Shown: positions 14,979 through 29,700 of the stretch, in pieces
Numbering within the stretch: the stretch's first letter is position 1
How the letters are laid out: each line of letters begins with the position of its first letter
Source of the DNA: Babylonia areolata
Lineage: Eukaryota > Mollusca > Gastropoda > Neogastropoda > Buccinidae
Assembly (NCBI RefSeq): GCF_041734735.1
Contig: NC_134876.1
Span: forward strand, 98,511,168 to 98,575,167
Direction of reading: 5' to 3'
Length of the DNA stretch: 64,000 bases
Translations under genes and position numbers: made by a program
Notes under the pieces: generated by a model
Database searches by the model: none
The model's input: the letters and a program-made list of their open reading frames with translations, nothing else
Told to the model about the DNA's origin: nothing

Positions 14979-15670
14979 AACCTCACAACCCACCCTCTCA
15001 CCCACAAACTCCCCCCAAGAACCCCTGCCCCCGACACAAACACACACAAACTCCCCCTACACACCATCCTACCTGCACATCATCCGGCAGTTCCCGGCCA
15101 TGCTGTCCCAGCAGCAGTTTCATGAGGAGGAAGAAGACAGCAGGAATGTGGGTGTGTCGTGGCAACAGCCACTGCAGCACTTGGAAGCCAGGCACACAGC
15201 ACACCTCCAGGTTCACCTCATGGGTGCTCTCTTTGGCCCCCGCACCCACGTTGAACCCTGGGGACCATGACGATAATGATGATGCTAACAACAACATTAA
15301 CAACTGCCACTGCAGCACTTGGAAGCCAGGCACACAGCACACCTCCAGGTTCACCTCATGGGTGCTCTCTTTAATCCCCACACCCACGTTGAACCCTGGG
15401 GATCATGATGATGATGATGATAATGATAATGAAAATGACAATACTGATAACAGTACCAATACTGATGATGGTAACAGCAGTAACAGTAATAATAACAGTA
15501 ATGATAATAACAGTAATGATTATAATAATAGTATAACAATAGTGCTTATCTGGCACAAAACTCCTTAAAATAGTGGGCTCTAAGCATCTTCTGTGAAATA
15601 ATACATACACAATAGTGATAATAATGATAATGATGATGATGATGATAATAATATTAACAATATAATATCT

Positions 15671-15704
<34 letters not shown>

Positions 15705-18700
15705 TCTTCTTCATCACAATCGTCATCATCATAATTATAATAATCAAAATAACAATAATAATAATCATAACAATCATAGTAGTAGTAGTAGTAGTGGTAT
15801 CATTAATTTATTGTGATTTTCTATCCTAATCTTTCCTGTAATGGGTTCCAAGCGCCTTCCATGAAAACTTACATATAAAATGGCGCATACTGGCATACAA
15901 CAGGAAGTGAAGACAAGCAAGGAAAAATTAAAGATAAACATAGGTATTACATTTCTAGCTGAGAATTATTATCTGCATAGCCAGAGTATGATCTGTCTAG
16001 CCTGATGTTCCAAACACGAATACAACCTTTCAAACATAATGGGATGAATTATAACAGAAAGGCTTAAATGTGGTCATATTACATTTAGTATGATATCAAA
16101 AAGATCTTTTTCTTCACCGTTTCATAAATTCAGATTCAACAGTATCAATTTCCATTTATCTGGGGAAAAAAATCCATGTGGTAAGAATTTTCATTTGAAT
16201 CAGTGTAAGCTGACGGCTGTTGAAGCTTTTGGTCAGCATTTTTTGCTCACTCTAACTAGTTGCCTGCCTGCCTGTATCTCTCTCTATATATATCTTTCTC
16301 GCTCACTCAAAAACTGAAATGTGCAAAAGTTCAAAACAATCCTCAGGGTTAAAGACAAGCGATAAACACACACCCAGCATGACAGCCATCTGGTTTTTCA
16401 GCACGTTCTCCGTGTCAGCCAGCCACCGCCCTCGGTGGGTGCCTTCACGGAAGCGGCGAGCGTTCTCCGGATTACGGAGCATCACCACCAGAACTTGGAG
16501 GGCCAGCCGCACTGTCGTGGGGTGCAGGTGGCCTTGCAGGAACAGCAGCAACCAATCAAATCCAAGCACACGCTGCAGCTCTTCACACATCCTGCAACAA
16601 GAAAGAACAGCACTGACCAATCAAATCCAAGCACACGCTGCAGCTCTTCACACATCCTGCAACAAGAAAGAACAGCACTGACCAATCAAATCCAAAAAGG
16701 AAGAATGGCCCCCACCAATCAAATCAAAGCACTCATAATTCTTACACATTCCACAAAAAGGAAAACAAGAGCAACCAGTAAAATCAGACCATATGTAATT
16801 CTTTCAAATCAAATCATACGTAATTCTTTCACTTCCTTTAATAAGGAAAAATGACAGCAACCAATCAAATTCATGCCAACGTAAGGTTTTCACATCCTTT
16901 AACAAGAGAGGCAAGGCCTTCAAGACTCACTTGTGATACACTTAAAAAAAATCCAAGCTTTTTATGTACTGAGTATAATTTCAAAATGTAATGTTTAAGA
17001 TGAGAAAGATCAGTTTAAAGCAAATTAACTCCCCTAGCATTAATTACAGAGTAATTTCCTTTTTTTTACTAACTGCACCAAAACGTTTGCAAAATAAATA
17101 AAACTTCCATGCTTAGCAAAAGAAGTTCCTGTTTGAACAAAAAATGATAATAATGACTGCTCTTGTTGTTGGGTCACAATATCAGATCAAAGTGCCAAGT
17201 TTAGAGAATACAAAAAATATATATGTATAACAGTAAATGCAGTTTGCATATAATTAGGCTTCATTCTTTATTTTTTTGTGCCCACCCTAGAGGTGCAATA
17301 TTGTTTTAAACAAGATGACTGGAAAGAACTGAATTTTTCCTATGTTTATGCCAAATTTGGTGTCAACTGACAAAGTAGTTGCAGAGAAAATGTCAATGTT
17401 AAAGTTTACCACGGACACACAGACACACAGACACACACACAGACAACCGAACACCGGGTTAAAACATAGACTCACTTTGTTTACACAAGTGAGTCACTAA
17501 GGAAAAATGACAGCAACCAATCAAATTCATGCCAACGTAATGTTTTCACATCCTGTAGTAAGGAAGAACTGCAGCAACAAATAGATTTCAAGCAGACAGA
17601 ATTCTTTCATATCCTGTAACAAGATTCAGAATACAAGATAAAACAGGACTAGACACAAAAACTAAGACAAACCCGTCAAAAACATTATTCATTAGTTCAG
17701 AAAGTACAAACCATAAAAACCGGATTTGAAGTTTTATCAGCTCCTCATCACTTTTTCTCGACTGAAAACTTTATTTCATCAATACACTACACCACTTGCT
17801 TTGTATGAAAATGACCCATTTAACTGAAGACCGCTATCCATCTTTAAGATATGTGTTGCACTTTTGGACTTTCACACTGATTAAAATGTGCCAGCAGACG
17901 TTAAATTTTCTTCACATAACACTCCGCCAACACAACAGATCTATGAAGATGAACACAGCCAACTGGACAACAGCTCTTACGTCTGGTTGATGGACTGGGA
18001 TCCAGGGGGCAGCACCAGCTTGAGCACCACCTCCAGCAGGATGTTGCGTACCTGGACGTTGTGCAGCCGAGTCACAGTGGTGCTGTCCCCTGTCACAGCA
18101 TTGTGCAACGTTTTCACTGGCATCGCTCACCTCATGTTTTGAATCGTGAACGACAGGCGCAATAGCCGAGTGGTTAAAGCGTTGGACTTTCAATCTGAGG
18201 GTCCCGGGTTCGAATCTCGGTAACAGCGCCTGGTGGGTAAAGGGTGGAGATTTTTACGATCTCCCAGGTCAACATATGTGCAGACCTGCCAGTGCCTGAA
18301 CCCCCTTCGTGTGTATATGCAAGCAGAAGATCAAATACGCATGTTAAAGATCCTGTAATCCATGTCAGCGTTCGGTGGGTTATGGAAAACACAGCATGCA
18401 CACCCCCGAAAATGGAGTATGGCTGCCTACATGGCGGGGTAAAAACGGTCATACACGTAAAAGCCCACTCGTGTGCATACGAGTGAATGCAGAAGAAGAA
18501 GAAGAATCGTGAACATTTTTTTCTGGTTTTCTCTATCATTCTTTTCACATTTTGAATCGTTTACATTTTCTCTCTTTGATCTGTATCATTCTTTTCACAT
18601 TTTGAATCGTTTACATTTTCTCTCTTTGATCTGTATAATATTTTTTCTTCCAGATTTTGAATCATGAACATTTTCTCTCTTCGACCTGTATAATTTCTTT

Positions 18701-21700
18701 TTCACATTTGGAGTCATGAACATTTTCTCTGGTTAGTCTGTATCATTCTTTTCACATTTTGAATCATGAACATTTTCTCTCTTTGATCTGAATCATTCTT
18801 TTTCACATTTTGAATCATGAACATTTTCTCTGGTTAGTCTGTATCATTCTTTTCACATCTTAAATTGTGAACATTTTCTCCGTTTGATCTGTATCATTCA
18901 TTTCAAGTTTGGAATCAGAACACATCTTCTCCACATCACTGCTCTTGCAATGCACAGAAGAACAATACAACAGAATGATACTCTGTAGCAGTGCCACTTC
19001 TCAAATGTCCATGCATCATTCCAACAGAGATAACTGGCAACAAAATGGGTGGGAAAGGAATCTTTTATTTAAAGTTAGTCATCATTTTTTTTTTTTTTTT
19101 TTTTATTATTACTTTTTTATATTATAATTATTATTTATTTATTTATTTATTTATGTATGCTTATAGTTGACTTCATCAAGTTTTTGCGCCTTATACATAT
19201 TATTAGTAGTGGTAGTAGTTATTTTTTTATGTATTTATCTATCATTTATTCACCTTTTTTTTTTTTTCTCAAGGCCTGACTAAGCGCGCTGGGTTACGCT
19301 GCTGGTCAGGCATCTGCTTGGCAGATGTGGTGTAGCGTATATGGATTTGTCCGAACGCAGTGACGCCTCCTTGAGCTACTGAAGCTGAAACTGAAGCATC
19401 ATGGTAATATTTTCCTGCGCTGCACACCTGACAATTATTCTTTCACATTCTTTTTGATACCATGGAACAGCAACAGGCGTGACGACGACTTACCTGAGAA
19501 ACTTTGCTGCATGCTGAACTGTCTGAATTCAGTGTTGGAACTGCCGTTTTCAGAGCTGTTCTGCTCCGAGGAGGTTTCTCTCTGAAGATCCAGTGACCGT
19601 TCAGCAAATGTCACTTTGGGCAAAGTTGACACCAGAAAATGTCCAAGTCTGCACATCAACACCATGTCTTCACTTCTTTTTTCCCCAATATACATGCAAA
19701 TAAAACCATAGTAAAGGTTTTTGGCTTACTTCCTGTTTTCATACACATATTTCTTGGCAGCAGCTTCCACGCTGAGAAAGCATGCATACAGTAATAAGAA
19801 AAAAAAATAGAGAAGGAATACATTCTATTCAACCTCAAATATTTAACAATATTTACAACAAGAAAAGAAAAATAACAGTGGGAGAATGATGTGAACATTC
19901 AATTTGCCGTCTTTTTTACAAACTTCTATCAACATGCTGATACAATAGTCACAACTAAACAGATAGAGAAAGCACCTGTTGCCCAACGCCCTCCCACCCA
20001 CAGATTTCCTTGCACTGAGTGTCAACATGACCAGCTCAAGGATCAGCCTGCACAGCCACCACAGGCTTTGTTGCCAAGGACCATCTTCTCATGATCCCAG
20101 GATCCCACCATCATCAACACCACAGGCTTTGTTGCCAAGGACCTTCTTCTCAATGATCCCAGGATCCCACCATCATCAACACCACAGGCTCTGTTGCCAA
20201 GAACCTCCTTCTCAATGATCCCAAGAACCCACCATCATCAACACCACAGGCTCTGTTGCCAAGAACCTTCTTCTCAATGATCCCAGGAACCCACCATCAT
20301 CAACACCACAGGCTTTGTTGCCAAGGACCTTCTCAATGATCCCAGGATCCCACCATCATCAACACCACAGGCTTTGTTGCCAAGGACCTTCTTCTCAATG
20401 ATCCCAGGATCCCACCATCATCAACACCACAGGCTTTGTTGCCAAGGACCTTCTCAATGATCCCAGGAACCCACCATCATCAACACCACAGGCTTTGTTG
20501 CCAAGGACCTTCTCAATGATCCCAGGATCCCACCATCATCAACACCACAGGCTTTGTTGCCAAGGACCTTCTTCTCAATGATCCCAGGATCCCTCCATCA
20601 TCAACACCACACGCTTTGTTGCCAAGGACCTTCTCAATGATCCCAGGAACCCACCATCATCAACACCACAGGCTTTGTTGCCAAGGACCTTCTTCTCAAT
20701 GATCCCAGGAACCCACCATCATCAACACCACAGGCTTTGTTGCCAAGGACCTTCTTCTCAATGATCCCAGGATCCCACCATCATCAACACCACAGGCTTT
20801 GTTGCCAAGGACCTTCTTCTCAATGATCCCAGGAACCCACCATCATCAACAAAACTAAAAAAACAAAGGAGGAAGGTGGCAGAATGGTTAAGACCCTTAT
20901 CTATCAATACAGTGAGGGACTGGAATCGTTTCCCACTCTCGCCCTTCCTCACAAATTTGGCAGGAAAATCAAACTGAGCATCTAGTCATTCGGATGAGAC
21001 GATAAACCGGGGTCCCATGTGCAGCACACACCCGGCGCACTGAAAAAGAACCCATGGCAACAAGAACTGTCCCCTGGCAAAATTCTGTAGGAAAAAATCC
21101 ACTTTAATAGGTACACAAATGCACTGGGTTATGCTGCTGTCAGGCATCTGCCTAGCAGATGTGGTGTAGCGTACATGGATTTGCCCGAACACAGTGACGC
21201 CTCCTTGAGAAACCGAGACAGAAAGTAACCAACAAGAACACAGAGGAGGGCAGTGGCGGGCAGTACCTGAGCAGGCCATGGGGGTCTGGTGCCCCAGTGA
21301 GCAGCTCACAGATGACGCTGGCGATGGTGTGGGTGGTGGACACGGACAGCTGCACGTCACGCAGGATGTTCAGCAGCTTCCTCACCACTCCCATGTCGCG
21401 CATCAGCTCACAGTTCAGCTTGTTCTCACTGCAGCGCAACACGCATGGGTGTGTATGCAAAACTATCAGCTTATTCATATGTATATATGCATATCAATCA
21501 ACTTATTTACATATATGTTTTGTCAGTGTATCAATGTGTTTTCATTTTGCAGCTTTGTGCATGTATACAAATGAAAACATACAAAAAAAAACATCTCTGT
21601 ATGAAGTTTGGGCTCTCTCCCCAAGAAGAGCGTGTCACCAATTTGCAGCACCACCCTTTTCTGCTTTTCTTTTAGTCTACAAGTTTATCTACATCACTAT

Positions 21701-23677
21701 TTTTGACGCCCAAATAAACATGAAAAGAGAGCACTGATTACAGCTCACCTGGAGTCAGTGAGCAGCTCATAGAAATGTTCGTACAGTGAGCGCTGGAGGT
21801 CACTGGGCGCTTTGTGCCACACCTGGAACATTACACAACATCCACAGTCTGTGTTCACACAACTCATCTTTACATGCACCGAAACTTGCACACACTGGTG
21901 CCATGCCACAAATAACATTATAAACATTCATAATAAATATGATGATGATGATGATGATGATAATACCAACAAAAATAATCATATTCATAATAATAAATAT
22001 GATAATAATCAAAATAACGATAATAATAAATATAATGATACTAATACTATTAATACTGACAAACATAATACATTTACATTTAGCCGTTTCAAAGTGCTTT
22101 ACAATTACATGTTAGTCAGACAAACCACACAGGAACAAACACACACACATGTATACACACACACAAACACTCATGCATACGTGTGCACACACACACACTC
22201 ACACACATGCACACAAACACACTCACACACACAAACATACACACACACACACACACACAAAGAAATACAACTTGGCTATCCAGCCTTGCAGAACATCCAC
22301 ATTGCCCCCAACACAGCCACTCAACGCCACAAACACAAGCTACACAGCGAGCACTTTTTTTCTTCTTCTTCTTTTTTCTCTCTTTGTCCAGGGCTGGGTG
22401 GAAAAAAGCATGTGTACTTGCTTATCTCATTACCCTGGTGAAAGGAAATTTTCTATCTAAAATTACGTTCAAATAACATACTTACCGTGACCCAACTAGT
22501 GCAGACTCCGGCAGGGGTCTGACATTCCTGTCCTGTGCAAACTACTATCCACCTATGCGGAGAAAACGAAAGCAACTATGGCTGATAACCTCCTGGAAGT
22601 AGGTAACCTCCCCTTTGTCCCGCTGGCTAGCGCCCTCTTTTTCCGGCAGCCATCATGACAAAATTTCGTTTTGCACTCACCTCCAGTTCACAGAGCAGGT
22701 CCTCGAAGGCGACCTTGTTGGGGATGATGGCGCTCTCCCGCCCCGAGTCCAGCGACCCCACCAGGGAGAAGGTCAGGTGCAGGATGTGGCTGTTCAACAG
22801 CGACGCCTTCTTTTTGTACAGCATGGCCAGCAGCTGCACAACACAGGCACACACTGCAGTCATCCAGCATGGCAGTGCCTCAAGGAGGCATCACTGTGCT
22901 TCCACAAATCCATGTGTGCTACGTCTGTTGGTTATCAGTTTTTGGTTTTGAAGGATGCATCACTGCGTTTCGGTGGGTAACGGAAACGAGACATCCCCAA
23001 CATGCACACCACTGAAAAAGGAGTATGGCTGCCTACATGGCGGGGCAAATAAACAAAAATGGTCATGCACGTAAAATGTTACTTGTCTGTCCGTGTTTGT
23101 GCCTGAAATCTAACTGGATGACACAGGAAACGAATGATGAGCACCCAATGGCAGCCATGAGTTGGCTCTACCCTGGTAGGCAGCCTGTTCTGCAAATGAC
23201 TGTGTTTGTAAAGCACTTCGAGCTTGGTCTCCAACAGAGGATAGGCGCTATATAAGTATCCATATCATTCATTCAGACAAATCCTTGTATGTGTGCATCT
23301 GTTAGTCATCGGTTTCAGTTTCTCAAGGAGGCATCACTGCATCCAGACAAATCCATGTATCCCACATCTGCTGGGCAGATGCCTGACCAGCAGCACTGTC
23401 CAATGCTCAAGTCAGACCTTGAGTGTCATGCATCTATTTCTGGATACCCATCAGACGGGTGCAATAGACGAGTGGTTAATGTTACATTAGATTACCTCCA
23501 GAACCAAAAGGTAAAATTCAGGATTTCAAAATTAGTATTTGTGGACAACCAATGTTCCAGCTATAAGAAAAAACGTGGTGACCACTTCCGGTCATTTACA
23601 TTAAAAATTTTTTTAAATCTCTGGGTGTGTGTGTGGTGCGTGGTTTAAATGTGGTAATGGATGTGAGTGTGGTGCAT

Positions 23678-23712
<35 letters not shown>

Positions 23713-26700
23713 ATGTGTGTGTGTGTGTGTGTGCATACATGCAAGCCTAAGCGACTTTTTCCCTTCCTTTCGCTTTACATTTTTCTTCCAACCAACCGAC
23801 CACAACCATAAAAGGGCAACACAATGGAAATATGCAAATACAATGCACACAAATACCCAAAGAGAGAGCTACACACACAAACGCGTCAAAAGGACGCAGC
23901 AGACGTACCTGGTAGCCCCTGATGCGGTCCATGTCCCACTTGGAGGCAGGGTTGCTGCGCACAACACACACCAGAGCCTTGACGGCAGCATACAGGCCCT
24001 CCACATCAGTCGCCATGGCAATGAGGCCCAACAGGCACGACGTTCCTCCCACGTTCTCCAGCATGCGAGCCACCGGTTTGGGGCAAAACGTCCGCACACC
24101 TGTGGATCGTTCTCTCCTGGTAAGTATTTGCAGCAGATTGTGACATGCATGTCCATGAACGTGTACACAAAAGAGAATGGCTGACAGCCAAGATGTTTTC
24201 TTGCTTCACTTACGGACAGAGATTCTAATACTTACCCCATCTCTTCCTCACACCTTTCCTCTCCGTGTTATTTTCAGAGATGCACACAAACCCATTCAAT
24301 TTACATATCTGCAACAAACACCTATTGATGTTTTTTTGATACAGGGACAAACCTATTTCAGTTCAATTAATTCTTCACCCAAACAGCCCATGAACAGAGT
24401 TTCTCACCAAAATGAACCAATCAAAACAGTGCTTCACCCAAATAGCCCATGAGCAGTTTTTCACCAAAATGAACCCATAAAAACACTTCCCCACCCAAAT
24501 AGTGATGATAATGAGAACAGCTCATGAGAACAGTTTCTAACCAAATTGACCCCGTCTTCTTCGTTCGTGGGCTGCAACTCCCATGTTCACTCGTATGTAC
24601 ACGAGTGGGCTTTTATGTGCACGACTGTTTTTACCTCGCCATGTAGGAAGCCATATTCCATTTTCTGGGGTATGAACCCTTCAAAACACTTCCCTACCCA
24701 AACAGCCCATGAGAACAGTTCATGAGAACAGTTTCTCACCGAAATGAACCCAACAAAGATCCTCACCAAAACAGCCCATGAGAACAGTTCATGAGAACAG
24801 TTTCTCACCCTTCCAACACAGATGCTCACCCAGATAGCCCATGAGAACAGCTCCCAGGCTGCGAGCGGGGCCTGCCAGATGCCCTGCAGCGTTGTGCAGA
24901 ATCCTGATGGGGGTGGCGTTCTCATGGGTCGACATGGCCAACTGGCAGAGGAGAAGAAACACAATGCAGTCTCCTCACTCAGTAACAGTCATCAACACCA
25001 ACACATCTACTGGTCTAGCTACACACGGTGTCCATTACAGAGAAAGATCAAAACAGCAAATGACAAAGAGTGGTGATAGGCATCAGTCTCATTTTCACCA
25101 AATTTTCTCGAAAAGAACACAAAAAAACCTCTATTAAGGATATCATTTATGGATGAAAGGAATGTTAAGCTTATCATTCATAACTCCTCTCTTTGCATTT
25201 GGATTTTGTTTTTGCATACAAAAATGTTCACACTGATCCATGATTTTCATATACCACAGACAAATTCCACTGTTATGACTTTGTTAACAGAAGCTTACCA
25301 GTCATGACCTATAGTTAATACAGCTAATAAGGACAGCTGTCATAAATTTCTATTTCTAAAAATGCGCCTAGCTTTCTGTAAAGTTTACATTCCAATCGCA
25401 AAACTGCCAAACATAGATTCTGACCTGCTTTGCGATCGATTTGCTGTCGATCCTGTTGTAGACTTTGCGCACTTTGGCCACAGTGAGCTGGCACATGGCG
25501 TGAGCGTGGATGTTGAGCATCACTTTCTCTTCAGCAATGAATGGCCCGTTCAACTCATTCTCCTCTGTGTGCACAAATGGTTTCAGTTTCAGTTTCAGTA
25601 GCTCAAGGAGGTGTCACTGCATTCGGACAAATCCGTATACGCTACACCACATCTGCCAAGCAGATGCCTGACAAGCAGCGTAACCCAACGCGCTTAGTCA
25701 GGCCTTGAGAAAAATAAATAAATAAATAAATTAAATTAAATTTTTAAAAAAATAAATAAATAATTATATAGAAAAATACATATAAAAAAAAAGAACTACT
25801 ACTACTAATAATAAGTATAAGGCGATAAAAAAAAAGAAAAAAAAAAGATAAATACATAAAAAAAGAACTACTAATAATAATAATAATATGTATAAGGCGT
25901 AAAAACTTGATGAAGTCAACTATAGGCGTACAAAAAAAAATAAATAAATAAATAAATAAATAACAATAATATAATCCAAAAAAATTATAATAAATGAATA
26001 AATAATAATAATAATAAAACAGATAAATGAATAAATAAAATTAAAAAATTAAAAAAGACAATAATGATGATAAATAAGCAAATAAATGTAAAAAAAAAAA
26101 ATGCAGACACACATTCACACATACACACACATAAGCATAACAGATATGCACCAAACATGCAGTTTCACAGATATGAAAGCACAGTCAAATACACATGAAC
26201 GTACATGAGCACAAATGGATAAACCACCAATCAACAACAGATCAATGACCAACAAGAAATCCTAATAAAATAGACACTGGATCAGTCTTACCAGCAAACC
26301 ACACCCTAAGAACACTAAATAATTCATTTCCAGCACAAAATGACAGAACGCACCATGGACTGACTAACAACGCACTTCTCTCAACACAAAACAGCAGGTG
26401 AATTTCTGAAACACACACACCTCAGATCATTTTCTCCCTAGAAAAAAAAAGTTTCTGAGACAACACAGATGAAACACATTCAGTTTCAGTATCAAGGTGG
26501 CATCAAAGTCGGAGGACATCCATACACACTACACCTCAGATCATTTTCTCCCTGAAAAAAAAAAGTTTCTTAGACAACACAGATGAAACACATTCAGTTT
26601 CAGTATCAAGGTGGCATCAAAGTTGGAGGACAAGTAGTATAAGAGATGGGGGTTCTATATACAACTTTTTGGGGCGTATTAGCTTGTGTTAAGGCCCTCA

Positions 26701-29700
26701 AGCATAAAAAAAATTTAGTTAAAACCTGTGTATGTTGGAGTAATATGACCCTAACTAGAGCGGAAAAAAAGTTAGGGTGAATTGATTTTCGGCGAGTTCC
26801 ACTGCACAAAGTCTGGACCACAGCCAATTTTTTTTTTCCACCAATATTGGAACATAGCCAATTTCTTCCACGAGTGTCGACCAATTTTTTTTTCTGGCAC
26901 GATGCCAACAAATTTCCATTTGAACAAAAGGATTTCTATTGTATATAGACGAAAATGGTTTGGGCGAAAACATATATGGAAGAAATGTACAGTGCAACCT
27001 ACAAGAACATGGGCATTCGATGTGCCAAAAATGTAGCAATCCATCTATTGCTAGAAAATACCTACGAGAACAATCTCGTGCCAGATATTTCCAATGTGGA
27101 CTATCTAGCAAACAACAAAGGTAGAACAACTCTACAACCTCTAGAAGGTCTTCCAACTTTTGTAGACGATTTGTATGTATATGGCTATTTGCGACAAAAA
27201 GAGTGTATGTATGTCGGTGGAAAATTGCTGTGTGGCAACGACGGATCCGCAAAAAGAATTGTATCTAGAATTTCGACTGCAATATGCGGACTTGTGGAAA
27301 AACAAAGTATACAAACTGCCATATCGCAGACAATATCTATGCAGGCAGACTCCAAATCTAGCACAATACGCAGTACAGTACAAAGAATAGAAAAAGACAC
27401 GAATGCAAAAGCAAGAAAACGTTGGGAGACTATATATGCAAACGAAAAGCCATATGGTATATTTGTTGCAAAAATTGATGTGTCCGAAATTGCAATACAA
27501 GACCTACACAAAATATTGCCAATGCTAGAAGAACAGCTGCTAGGACATGGGTATGGTATATATTCTATAGACTATACAAGAGATTTTTCTGGTACACTCG
27601 ATAGACAAACACTAGTAGACTATCTTGTAGAAGAACTAGACTATAGAGGACAAGGCGACTTTGCAAGTGCTATTGCTTGCGATGCACCAACAATACTAGA
27701 CAATACAGATAGTGTTGGCAAACATGTATGTACATGGATATCCAAACACAATGGCTATACAATGCGAACAAAACTATACAACAAAATAGTATCCAATTTC
27801 GAGGCAGGAGAAGTACGAGAACAATTTGGTGGACATCTAGCAGACTATGTAGACTGTCCAAACGAGCATCTTCGAAAAACATTCTTGCATCCAGATGTAC
27901 AAAAGAGAGGCTGCACTAGAATAGAAGTATCTTTGTATGCTTGTAGCAATCGTACTCCAGAAAAAGGAGACGAACTAGTGGAAAACGTATTGGAGATAGT
28001 TTCGCCACAAGATAGACAACTGTTTGTAGAACAACCAGCAACCCAACAATGGCAGAATATTGCAAGCGTTCTAGATCGTTGTTTTGTTCTTGGCGATAGA
28101 CCAAATTCCACAATATATGTATGTTGGTATGCACATACTAGAACAAAGAGAATATCTGGCATTCGTTTATCTCCAACAGCTGCAACAGTGGAAGACGACA
28201 AAAAATGGAATATCGCTGTAGAATGGGCTATATGCGATTTTGGATTTCGCAATTGTCCTATCTTCCACATCGATATTCTAGCTGCAGACAACGATGGTAT
28301 ACAATACACCAAACTACGTTGCTACACAAAAAATGCGAAAACAATACTAGCAGCATGTAGGAGACCAGTACAAATACACAAAGATGCACCAAGTCCATAT
28401 ATTCTTCTTCCACCAACAAATATAGTAGAATGGGAATGGCGTACACACAAATGTAGTACTATTGGAAAAGAGAAATCTGCATACAGTGTTGTGGAAGTTC
28501 CACACAGCAGAGAGTTCTCCACTCTATCCACCCGAAATCGAGAAAAAAGACTACAAGACATAGAAGAGTGTATGGCAGTAGAAAATTGGAAAAAAGATGC
28601 ATGGAACTATCTAGAACAAAAGCAAATAGAATACCAACAGAATATAGAACATAGAAAACAAGAGCTGGAACAAATACAAGAGTATATACTAGAAAACGAG
28701 AGACTCCTTGCTATTTCGAATAGTGTTCGAGAAGTTGTAGAAACAATCCTTTCCAAACAAGAAACCAAAAAAGTGGCAAATATAGCAGACAAAGATAGAA
28801 TATGGTCCATACTCGGCTATAGGTTGCAAAAAGACAAGACAAATAGAGAATACTATAGAATAGTACTTGGAGCAAAAGATACAGAAGACGTTGTTGCTGT
28901 ATGGTCGACCAATGGACTACAAAAGTTGTTGTCTGCTGCAGAAAAGTATGTGGAAAAGAAAAAAGACAAATTCGAAAGAGAGCTGTGTTGGTTTCCAAGA
29001 GAGGCATGGGAAATAGGATTTTGTAGACCTATCCAATACAACAGCAAACTAGAAAAAAGTAGAAATGGACTAGATATTCGTATACAACCAGCCAAAGAGT
29101 TCTACAAAGACAAAGAGACTATACGTTGGAATCCTATAGACGTTGTAGTAGCACCCGACCTTGTAGAACTTCCATCTCTACAAGAAATAGCACTAGAGAA
29201 AGAATACGACAAACTAGAAATAGATACAAAACGAGAACTACAGGAAACAGTTGCACCAAATTCGAAGCAACAAATACGAACACTAGACATGCCACCTGGT
29301 ACCTACATTTGCAAAAAATATGCAACTACAATGTACAGAGGAAACAACCGAACTGTACTATTTCTAGTCCCCAAAGGAGACGACGGAGAACCTACTACAG
29401 ACGAAGAACATCCAGTATATGGACATTTCCTAGAGAAAGAAATAGAACGCATTGGTGGAACACTATACAAAACAAAAAGTCCACTACTGTGCTATATTGG
29501 AGTAGAAAAAACAACTCCACAACGCAAAAAAGATAGAATAGTATCTATTGTGGCAACAACCTGCGAAGATTGTACAGACTAGCATATTCTTCCACCTGGC
29601 AGACAAACATAGTATTTCCCACAATATGCAACTGCATATCGTTTCTTGTTGTATTTTCCAAGAATGTGTGGTGCTGGATCTACATGCTCTGCAGCATATT

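Noticed and set aside
18156-18230. tRNA-like gene (anticodon-like ttc)
   Set aside because: It is the head of SINE B with target duplications around the whole 352-bp element; not an independent tRNA gene.
18174-18548. 124-residue minus-strand ORF
   Set aside because: Lies within SINE B in reverse; chance frame.
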